Positions 1 through 4,963 of a stretch of 6,223 nt of DNA are shown here, in pieces (position 1 is the stretch's first letter; every line of letters begins with the position of its first letter). The DNA is taken from positions 1 to 6,223 of the forward strand of contig CANJKY010000243.1 of the NCBI GenBank assembly GCA_947474875.1. Direction: 5' to 3'. This DNA is from Gemmataceae bacterium (GTDB taxonomy: Bacteria > Planctomycetota > Planctomycetia > Gemmatales > Gemmataceae). Below the pieces are notes generated by a model. That model searched no databases and was not told the origin of the DNA. It worked only from the letters and a program-made list of their open reading frames with translations. A program made the position numbers and the translations under genes.

Positions 1-49
1 CCCCCCCCCCCCCCGGCCGCGCGCGCCCCCCCCCCGCCCCCGCCCCCCG
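1..49. repeat. C-homopolymer / low-complexity tract (G-rich on minus strand)
   Basis: Apart from a GC-alternating island at about 15-25, the first 49 bases are runs of C: 14 at 1-14, 10 at 26-35, 5 at 37-41 and 6 at 43-48, the last three separated by single G bases. Read on the minus strand, the direction of ferredoxin transcription, this gives four or more G-runs with one-base loops between three of them, a textbook potential G-quadruplex. No coding frame is credible here. It may be a genuine 3'-flank structure, or a spot where the assembly is unreliable, since long C homopolymers are error-prone and the window edge falls inside it. Confidence 0.7.
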
Positions 50-72
50 CCGGACCGGCATCGCCGGTCCGG
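50..72 (-). terminator. Hairpin downstream of the ferredoxin gene
   Basis: A perfect 10-bp inverted repeat (CCGGACCGGC at 50-59, GCCGGTCCGG at 63-72) with a 3-base ATC loop starts five bases beyond the ferredoxin stop codon at 78-80, in the minus direction. The position and stem strength fit a transcription terminator or 3'-end stabiliser. There is no U-tract: on the transcript the stem is followed by G-runs instead, so classical intrinsic termination is not assured. Confidence 0.55.
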
Positions 73-77
73 GTCGT

Positions 78-428
78 TCATGTCCACACCGGCGGCGGCG
101 CGATGGCGTCGGTCGGTCGCTTGCCCGCGTCCGCCCGACCGCTGCCGGCCAGCCGGCTGACCACCCGCACCGTCATGTCCGCGTCGCACGCGATCTGGCA
201 GCTCAGCCGCACCCCGCTCAGCCCCTTCGCCGCCAGCACCGTCTTCTCCGCCTCGGTCATCTGCGTCGGCTCGCCCGAAACGAACTCCACCTTGCAGGTG
301 GTACACCGAGCGTTCCCGCCGCAGGCGTGCAATTGGTCGATCCCGGCCTCGTCGGTGAGCGCCAGCACCAGCCGCTTGCCGGCCGGCACCTCGAACGCCC
401 CCACCCCGTCAACCGTCAGCGTCGGCAT
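78..428 (-). CDS. [2Fe-2S] ferredoxin (Fer2-type domain)
   Basis: This encodes a 116-residue soluble electron carrier expected to hold one [2Fe-2S] cluster in the cytoplasm. The cluster ligands are clear: C36, C42 and C45 in HACGGNARCTTC (Cx5Cx2C), then C77 in the LSCQ motif 32 residues later, the usual beta-grasp ferredoxin arrangement. The N-terminus (MPTLTVDGVGAFEVPAGKRL) matches the first strand pair of the fold; the last 18 or so residues are a Pro/Ala-rich tail of no known function. I chose the ATG at 426-428 because GGAGG lies about seven bases upstream and the fold begins at once. A start at 476 would add 16 residues, two of them cysteines, unlike the family. It is divergent from the pirin gene, 149 bp away. 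The redox partner cannot be told from the sequence; no oxygenase or reductase gene is visible nearby. Confidence 0.9.
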   Translation of the reverse strand: MPTLTVDGVGAFEVPAGKRLVLALTDEAGIDQLHACGGNARCTTCKVEFVSGEPTQMTEAEKTVLAAKGLSGVRLSCQIACDADMTVRVVSRLAGSGRADAGKRPTDAIAPPPVWT

Positions 429-577
429 GGTGAACCCTCCGAACTTGCATTGAGAGCGGTAGGCACACTCACTCATAGCCTGCCGCGGCCGGCGGCACCA
501 CGGTGAAAGGGCGTATCCTCCCGCCGGTATGCTGGTACGACGGGCCGGACCTTCCCGTCACACACAGGACCACGACG
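429..577. promoter_or_regulatory. Divergent intergenic control region (ferredoxin / pirin)
   Basis: This 149-bp gap lies between two divergently transcribed genes, so promoters for both must lie in or overlap it. It contains an inverted repeat TGCCGC (481-486) / GCGGCA (492-497) near its centre, placed where a shared operator could sit. A second one, GACGGG (539-544) / CCCGTC (554-559), lies just before the pirin ribosome binding site (AGGA, 566-569). I see no convincing sigma-70 -35/-10 pair on either strand; planctomycete promoters are poorly captured by E. coli consensus. The regulatory role is inferred from gene orientation alone. Confidence 0.4.
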
Positions 578-1267
578 ATGTTCACGATCCGACGGGCCGA
601 CGAGCGGGGGCGGACGCAGATCGGCTGGCTGAACGCCCGGCACACGTTCTCGTTCGGCGACTACTACGACCCGGCGAACCATCACTACCGGGCGCTGCGG
701 GTGATCAACGACGACCGGGTGAGTGGCGGTGGCGGGTTCGACACCCACCCGCACCGGGACATGGAAATCCTCACCCACATCCTGAGTGGGGAGCTGGCGC
801 ACAAGGATAGCATGGGGAACGGCTCGACCATCCGCGCCGGCGAGTGGCAGTACATGAGCGCCGGCACCGGGGTGGCGCACAGCGAGTTCAACCCGTCGCC
901 GTCCACACCGGTGCATCTGCTCCAGATCTGGATCATGCCGGACCGTAAGGGGTACACCCCGCGGTACGAGCAGAAGACGTTCACCGCGACGAACGGGAAG
1001 TGGACGCTGGTGGCGTCGCCGGACGGCCGGGACGGGTCGATCGGCGTGCGGCAAGACGTGACCCTGTGGACGACAAACGTGGCGGCCGGCGACCGGCTGA
1101 GCTACGAGCCGACGGCGGGCCGCGGGGTGTGGCTGCATGTGGCCACGGGTGCGGTGACGGTGAACGGCCGCGAACTGAAGGCCGGCGACTCTGTAGCCAT
1201 CGAGGGCGAGCCGATTCAGGTGGCGGGCGGTGAGGCGAGTGAAGTGCTGCTGTTCGATCTGGCGTAG
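578..1267 (+). CDS. Pirin family bicupin protein (YhhW/quercetinase-like)
   Basis: This encodes a 229-residue protein, very close to E. coli YhhW (231 aa, a pirin homologue with reported quercetin 2,3-dioxygenase activity). The N-terminal cupin carries the full metal-binding set: H57 and H59 in FDTHPHRDMEI, and H101 and E103 in GTGVAHSEFNPS, the same positions as in YhhW. Other family signatures are RHTFSFGDYYDP (21-32), GGGFDTHPH (51-59) and HLLQIWIMP. The C-terminal cupin (roughly 130-229) lacks an obvious metal site, as usual in this group. The start is the ATG at 578, with AGGA eight bases upstream; an in-frame GTG at 503 would add 25 residues without homology. Likely cytoplasmic and single metal (Fe, Ni or Cu). 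Its physiological substrate is unknown; in the family, flavonol dioxygenase activity is known for only some members, so it should not be assumed. Confidence 0.93.
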   Translation: MFTIRRADERGRTQIGWLNARHTFSFGDYYDPANHHYRALRVINDDRVSGGGGFDTHPHRDMEILTHILSGELAHKDSMGNGSTIRAGEWQYMSAGTGVAHSEFNPSPSTPVHLLQIWIMPDRKGYTPRYEQKTFTATNGKWTLVASPDGRDGSIGVRQDVTLWTTNVAAGDRLSYEPTAGRGVWLHVATGAVTVNGRELKAGDSVAIEGEPIQVAGGEASEVLLFDLA

Positions 1268-1272
1268 GTACA

Positions 1273-1302
1273 AAAGCCCGCAGGCGACCGTCCGCGGGCT
1301 TT
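1273..1302 (+). terminator. Candidate terminator of the pirin gene
   Basis: Five bases after the pirin stop codon is a perfect 9-bp inverted repeat, AAAGCCCGC (1273-1281) and GCGGGCTTT (1294-1302), with a 12-base loop. The A-run on the left arm and T-run at the end of the right arm resemble a compact Rho-independent terminator, though the T-run is only three bases and then breaks. No oppositely oriented gene ends here. Confidence 0.65.
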
Positions 1303-1430
1303 GCTCACTTCTGGTAAACGGTCCGAGCACACATCGTCGTCGCATGAGCGGGGCCGGATAACAAGGTTTTTCGCACGCTCATCGATCTTTAATCGTATCT
1401 CCCGGTCACGGGCCTAAGATTCGCAGTGGC

Positions 1431-1501
1431 CGCAATTCGACCATCCTGGTCGTGGTGTGACCAATTCTGAATTGCCGCTATCGAACAGGGCAGGTGCCCT
1501 G
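1431..1501 (+). promoter_or_regulatory. Inverted-repeat-rich leader of the DUF1559 gene
   Basis: The upstream region of the 1531 gene contains several dyads. They are GCAATTC (1432-1438) with GAATTGC (1469-1475); within it CGACCA/TGGTCG (1438-1443, 1447-1452); the near-palindrome CAATTCTGAATTG (1462-1474); and CAGGGCA/TGCCCTG (1486-1492, 1495-1501) ending 29 bases before the start codon. TGGTC (1447-1451) could also pair with GACCA (1459-1463), so two alternative folds compete. This could be operator sites or a structured 5' UTR. A weak promoter-like pair (TGTGAC at 1456, TATCGA at 1479, 17-base spacing) overlaps the dyads. The rest of 1303-1530 holds no gene that I can see and is less GC-rich than its surroundings around 1355-1400. 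Confidence 0.4.
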
Positions 1502-1530
1502 ACCGCGGTATTTCTCCGAGGTACCACACG

Positions 1531-2490
1531 ATGCTCCGTCGTCGCCCCGGTTTCACGCTGATCGAGCTGCTGGTGGTGATCGCCATCATCGCCATCCTCA
1601 TCGGCCTGCTCTTGCCGGGGGTGCAGAAGGTGCGCGAGGCGGCCGCCCGCATGTCCTGCGAGAACAACCTGAAGCAGATGGGGCTAGCCCTGCACAACTA
1701 CCACGACAGCTACCAGTTCTTCCCGGCGTCCGGGTGGACGAAGGCGGCTCCGGGCAACCCGGCCGGCAAGTGGCACTCGTGGCGGACGGCCATCCTGCCG
1801 TACGTGGAGCAGGACAACCTGCAGCGGGTGTTCGACCTGAACTTCCACTGGTGGGAGGGGCCGAACCTGAACGCCGCGGTCATGCCGGTGAAGCTTTACC
1901 AGTGCCCGAGTACGGGCAACCGGGCGCCGATCACGTCGGCGGTGGCCAAGCCGTCGCCCGCCCCCGGCCGGCCGGCCCTCACCTTCCCCGCGCCGCTCGG
2001 CCCGACCGACTACGAGGCCATCCAGGGGGTGCAGCACGGCAGCATCAACCCGCACCTGCCGGCCCCGTTCTACGACGCCGGCAACCGGTTCTCGGTGCTG
2101 CACCGGGACTCGCAGAACACCGTGCTGAGCATCTCCGACGGCACGTCGAACACCATCATGGTGGCGGAGGCGGCGGCCCGCCCGCTGGTGTACCGCGGCC
2201 GCACCGCCCTGCCGGGGCTGACCAACGACCAGGGCATCGGGTGGGTGGACAACGAGGGGCCGTTCAGCATCGATGGGGCGGCGGCGGACGGCAGCGCGGA
2301 GGGGTGTGGGCTGCCGTGTGCGGCGGTGATGAACACCCGGAACGACAACGAGCCGTACAGCTTCCACACCGGCGGGATGAACGCCCTGTTCGCCGACGGG
2401 CACGTGCAGTTCGTCCGCCAGCAGATCCCGGTCGCCACGTTCGCGGCGCTGTGTACGCGGGCGGCCGGCGAGGTGGTGGCGGACTACTGA
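1531..2490 (+). CDS. DUF1559 (SBP_bac_10) protein with prepilin-type N-terminus
   Basis: This encodes a 319-residue pseudopilin-like protein of the planctomycete-expanded DUF1559 family. Residues 1-7 (MLRRRPG) are a short basic leader ending at the prepilin peptidase site G7|F8, followed by FTLIELLVV with the conserved Glu at mature position 5 (E12) and a hydrophobic helix to about residue 29. Next come the family motifs REAAARMSCENNLKQMGLAL (35-54, C43), YHDSYQFFPASG and YQCPS (C125). Near the C-terminus is the H-x9-DG signature: H279, then TGGMNALFA, then D289-G290. Length is typical. The start is ATG 1531 with GAGG (1518-1521) nine bases upstream. The product is expected to be processed by a type IV prepilin peptidase and held in or exported across the inner membrane; its actual job is unknown for the family. 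No other pilus or secretion gene is adjacent, as is common for these scattered paralogues. Confidence 0.95.
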   Translation: MLRRRPGFTLIELLVVIAIIAILIGLLLPGVQKVREAAARMSCENNLKQMGLALHNYHDSYQFFPASGWTKAAPGNPAGKWHSWRTAILPYVEQDNLQRVFDLNFHWWEGPNLNAAVMPVKLYQCPSTGNRAPITSAVAKPSPAPGRPALTFPAPLGPTDYEAIQGVQHGSINPHLPAPFYDAGNRFSVLHRDSQNTVLSISDGTSNTIMVAEAAARPLVYRGRTALPGLTNDQGIGWVDNEGPFSIDGAAADGSAEGCGLPCAAVMNTRNDNEPYSFHTGGMNALFADGHVQFVRQQIPVATFAALCTRAAGEVVADY

Positions 2491-2494
2491 AGAA

Positions 2495-2553
2495 GTGCTC
2501 TGCTCGCTCCGCGAGCGGTCGTTTCGGACCCGCTCGCGGAGCGAGCAGAGCAC
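2495..2553. repeat. Perfect 24-bp-arm inverted repeat between convergent genes
   Basis: Left arm 2495-2518 and right arm 2530-2553 are exact reverse complements, with an 11-base loop (2519-2529). Each arm is itself a small hairpin: GCTCGC-TCC-GCGAGC at 2502-2516 and GCTCGC-GGA-GCGAGC at 2532-2546. The element can therefore form either one long stem or two back-to-back hairpins, the architecture of a REP pair (BIME). It begins four bases after the DUF1559 stop and ends one base before the stop codon of the MmgE/PrpD gene, filling the gap. It probably acts as a bidirectional terminator or mRNA 3' stabiliser; neither side has a strong T-tract. Confidence 0.85.
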
Positions 2554-2554
2554 A

Positions 2555-3925
2555 TTAATCGAACATGCGGATCAGGTCGGTCACGCTGGTCAGCTTCTCG
2601 AACTCCCAGCACCGCGCCAGGATGGCGTCCGCCTTCGCCTTGCCGTACTTCGGCTCCACCGCCCGACGGAACTTGGCCTCCACCTCGGCGTCGGTCATCG
2701 GGTTGCCGGCGTGACCGCGGGGGAATTCCACCTCCTTCGCCAGCACCCGCCCGTCGGTCATCGTCAGGGTGATGCGGTTCGGGATGCCGGCCGGGTATCG
2801 CGGGTCGAGCGTCTTGTCCCAGTTCACCTTCACCTTGCCAGTGAACGCCACCCGCTTCGGGTCGGTGAAGTGGGGCTCGTCGAACGTCTCCAGGTACACG
2901 TCGCCGTCGTACAGCGCCGTCGCGGTGCAGTACGGCAGGCTGTGGTCGGCCGTCTCGCGGGTCTTCGGCGCCCACGCTTCGGGGTACTTGCCGATGATGT
3001 TGTAGCTGGCCTCGAACGTGTGGATGTCGATGCTTTGCACCTGGCTCACGTCGCCCTTCAGTTCGGCCCGCAGTTGCAGCGCCGCGTCGATGGCGCTCTG
3101 GCTGTGGTACTCGGCCGGCCAGAACTTGATGTACGTCTTGTTGATCATGAACCCGTCAGTGTTGCCGGTTTCGGACCCGAACGGGGCGGGGACGAACGGC
3201 ACGCGGGCGACCAGGTTGAAGAACCCCAGGTCGCCCTCGAAGATGGGGGCCGGGCCGGTCATGCCGTCGGCGGCGAGGGTAGCGGCGAACACCCCGTTGC
3301 GGGCGGCGTTGGCGAACGCGCACCCCTTCCACATGCTCAGCTCGCCGCTCCGCGTCTGCCGCAGGGCGGTGTTGCACACCCCGGCAATCCCCACCGTGTG
3401 CGTCGTCTTCGTCACGTCCAGCTTCATCAACTTGGCCGACGCGACGGCGGAAGAAATTGCCCCGTAGGTGACGTGGTCGATGCCGTGCTTCCGCAAACTC
3501 GCCGCGTCGCAGAACCGGCACTGGATCTCGTAGGCCAGCACCGCCGCGGTGATCAGATCCTTCCCACCGGCCCCCACCGCCTCGCCCACCGCCAGCACCG
3601 CCGCCAGGTTGTCCGAAGGGTGCGCCGGCTCCTTGCTCAGGTACGTGTCGTTGAAGTCGAGGTAGCGGATGAGCAGGCCGTTCACGAACGTGGCCCACTC
3701 GGGCGAACTCGTCCCGCCGCCGAGGATCGACGCCCCGGGGTTCCCGCTGACGCGGCCGGCGCACTTCTTCGCAATCGCGTAGGCGTCGGACGGCATCGCC
3801 CCGACGGCGGTGGCGAACGAGTCGATGAACCGCCGCTTCGTCTCGTGGACCGCTTCTTTGGTCAGCTTGTCGAAGGTGAGGCCGACGGCGTACTCGGCGA
3901 GCCGACCGGCGAGGGTGGCGGGCAT
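2555..3925 (-). CDS. MmgE/PrpD family protein (2-methylcitrate dehydratase / aconitate decarboxylase fold)
   Basis: This 456-residue cytoplasmic enzyme belongs to the family that includes 2-methylcitrate dehydratase PrpD, MmgE and cis-aconitate decarboxylase. The helical N-terminal domain (to about 265) shows RYLDFNDTYLSKEPAHPSDN (87-106, with D93 and H102 as likely active-site positions), AYEIQCRFCDA (131-141), GIDHV (148-152, as in PrpD) and SGELSMWKGCAFANAAR (193-209, with K200). The C-terminal domain ends with the family pattern around GNPMTDAEVEAKF (407-419). Length is normal (PrpD about 480). No prpB, prpC or acn-type gene is in view, so methylcitrate-cycle membership is not supported; dehydration or isomerisation of some carboxylic or sugar acid is the safer statement. 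The start is the ATG at 3923-3925 with only a weak GGA-type site upstream. The gene is bracketed by two palindromic elements, at 2495-2553 and 3953-4014. Confidence 0.93.
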   Translation of the reverse strand: MPATLAGRLAEYAVGLTFDKLTKEAVHETKRRFIDSFATAVGAMPSDAYAIAKKCAGRVSGNPGASILGGGTSSPEWATFVNGLLIRYLDFNDTYLSKEPAHPSDNLAAVLAVGEAVGAGGKDLITAAVLAYEIQCRFCDAASLRKHGIDHVTYGAISSAVASAKLMKLDVTKTTHTVGIAGVCNTALRQTRSGELSMWKGCAFANAARNGVFAATLAADGMTGPAPIFEGDLGFFNLVARVPFVPAPFGSETGNTDGFMINKTYIKFWPAEYHSQSAIDAALQLRAELKGDVSQVQSIDIHTFEASYNIIGKYPEAWAPKTRETADHSLPYCTATALYDGDVYLETFDEPHFTDPKRVAFTGKVKVNWDKTLDPRYPAGIPNRITLTMTDGRVLAKEVEFPRGHAGNPMTDAEVEAKFRRAVEPKYGKAKADAILARCWEFEKLTSVTDLIRMFD

Positions 3926-3952
3926 GTGAGGGTTCCGGGGTTGTCACGAAAT

Positions 3953-4014
3953 GGGCCGCCACAGAGGGCGGCCCTACAGACAGAATTTGTAGGGGCCGCC
4001 CGCTGTGGCGGCCC
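3953..4014. repeat. BIME-like double-hairpin palindrome upstream of the MmgE/PrpD gene
   Basis: Two nearly complementary arms (3953-3978 and 3988-4014) face each other across a 9-base spacer; they differ by one mismatch and one indel. Each arm folds alone: GGGCCGCC-ACAGAG-GGCGGCCC (3953-3974) and GGGCCGCC-CGCTGT-GGCGGCCC (3993-4014), both perfect 8-bp stems with 6-base loops, each bordered by CTACA or its complement on the inner side. It sits between the SDR gene (stop seven bases away) and the start of the MmgE/PrpD gene. The motif resembles, in a GC-richer form, a GGGCGACC-loop-GGTCGCCCCTACA type repeat that I recall from intergenic regions of many unrelated bacteria; that likeness is from memory. 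It may serve as terminator for the SDR gene, or be a MITE/REP-like mobile repeat. Confidence 0.8.
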
Positions 4015-4021
4015 GATCGCT

Positions 4022-4858
4022 TCACGCCGCCACCCGCAGGCGGCTGCCCTCGGTCAAGGCGGCCCGTACCGCCCGCAGCGCGTCGGCCGGGCGGCGGAGG
4101 GCGTTCGGCCCAAGCAGCGTCTTCAGCCGGGTGCGGTCGAGGAACGGCCGCGACGGGACTTCGCCACCGGCCAGTTCGTCAGCCACCACCAAGTCAGCGT
4201 CGTACCCGAACAGGTGGGCCACCAGCCGGGCGAAGGTGAACGGCGTGTGCCGCTCCGGGCCGACGGCGTGAAACGTGCCGGTATGCCCGTGCCGAAGCAG
4301 GTCGAGTACCAGTTCGGCGACGTCCGGGGCGTAGGTCGGGATGACCGTCCGCCGCGGGTTCGTGGCCACCGGGTCGAACCGGCTGAGGGCGTGAATCATC
4401 CGCCCGACCTGGCCGAACCGGGCGGCGTCGAACACGTCACACGTCCGCACGATCAGGTGCCGCTCGGGAAGGGCGGATCGCACCACCCGCTCGGCGGCAA
4501 CGAACGTTTCGCCCCGCTCGCCCGCCGGCTGGGGATCGTCGCCCTCCCGGAACGCCCGGCGGTCGGCGGCGAACACCTCGGGCGAGGAGAACAACACCAG
4601 CACCCCGCCGACCTCGGCTACGGCCTTCGCCACGTTCGCGATGCCGGCGACCTCGTCCAGCGGGGCGGCGAACACCGTCGCCTCCGGCTGGTAGTCGGCG
4701 ATCAGTTCGCGGACGGCGTCCGCGTCCCGCACGTCGAGCGGGGCGGACTCCGACGCCCCGCGGTAGCTGGTGGTCAGGTGCGGCAGTTGGCGGCGGTCGC
4801 AGGCACTGGCGACGGCCGAGCCGAGGGTGCCGGTGCCGCCGAGGATGAGCGTTCGCAT
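4022..4858 (-). CDS. RmlD-like NAD(P)-binding SDR/epimerase-fold protein, atypical active site
   Basis: This encodes a 278-residue Rossmann-fold protein of the extended/atypical SDR class, closest in pattern to dTDP-4-dehydrorhamnose reductase (RmlD, about 290-300 aa). The nucleotide-binding motif GGTGTLG (7-13) follows the first strand. LDVRDADAVRELI (41-53) matches the acidic residue loop, and the strand leading to SSPEVF (91-96) corresponds to RmlD STDYVF. GTFHAVGPERHTPFTFARLV (194-213) and SRPFLDRTRLKTLLG (236-250) match the C-terminal substrate-side motifs. The usual YxxxK catalytic pair appears replaced: the aligned stretch RGETFVAAE (115-123) has R for Tyr and F for Lys. It may therefore be a binding protein, or use other chemistry. 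The start is the ATG at 4858 with AGGA eight bases upstream. It lies 105 bp downstream of the MFS gene on the same strand; no other rhamnose-pathway gene is visible. Confidence 0.87.
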   Translation of the reverse strand: MRTLILGGTGTLGSAVASACDRRQLPHLTTSYRGASESAPLDVRDADAVRELIADYQPEATVFAAPLDEVAGIANVAKAVAEVGGVLVLFSSPEVFAADRRAFREGDDPQPAGERGETFVAAERVVRSALPERHLIVRTCDVFDAARFGQVGRMIHALSRFDPVATNPRRTVIPTYAPDVAELVLDLLRHGHTGTFHAVGPERHTPFTFARLVAHLFGYDADLVVADELAGGEVPSRPFLDRTRLKTLLGPNALRRPADALRAVRAALTEGSRLRVAA

Positions 4859-4944
4859 GGTGCGCGTCCTTGCACGAAGCGGGCGAGAGTGAACCGGGCG
4901 GGGCGATCCTTCGCCGGCTGGCGGTTCGCGGAGGCTGTAGACTA

Positions 4945-4956
4945 GGCCGATCGGCC
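4945..4956 (-). other. 12-bp perfect palindrome between the MFS and SDR genes
   Basis: GGCCGATCGGCC lies seven bases after the stop codon of the MFS gene, in the 105-bp gap (4859-4963) before the SDR gene. As RNA it would make only a 4-bp stem with a GAUC loop, so a terminator role is weak; a protein-binding palindrome upstream of the SDR gene is equally possible. Nothing else recognisable was seen in this gap apart from the SDR ribosome binding site (4867-4870). Confidence 0.3.
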
Positions 4957-4963
4957 GGGATGG

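Noticed and set aside
473..1345. A 290-codon open frame on the minus strand over the pirin gene
   Set aside because: It is antisense to a gene with a complete metal-binding motif set; the product is Arg/Pro/Val-rich with no family motifs.
1268..1530. A small RNA or short ORF in the gap before the DUF1559 gene
   Set aside because: Hairpins are present, but I see no clear promoter-terminator pair and no short frame with a good ribosome binding site, so only a structured leader is reported.
1684..2558. Long open frames on both strands (minus 1684-2553, plus 1734-2558) overlapping the DUF1559 gene
   Set aside because: Both are GC-bias shadows of the DUF1559 coding frame, whose prepilin and H-x9-DG motifs are in the 1531 frame only.
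2555..3925. Naming the MmgE/PrpD gene as prpD of a methylcitrate cycle
   Set aside because: No prpB, prpC or AcnD-type gene is in the window, and the family covers several different reactions.
2495..4945. An 816-codon open frame on the plus strand, antisense to the MmgE/PrpD and SDR genes
   Set aside because: It runs through the palindrome and two well-supported minus-strand genes, and its translation is low-complexity, Arg/Gly/Val/His-rich with no recognisable domain. High G/C at third positions removes stops on the opposite strand.
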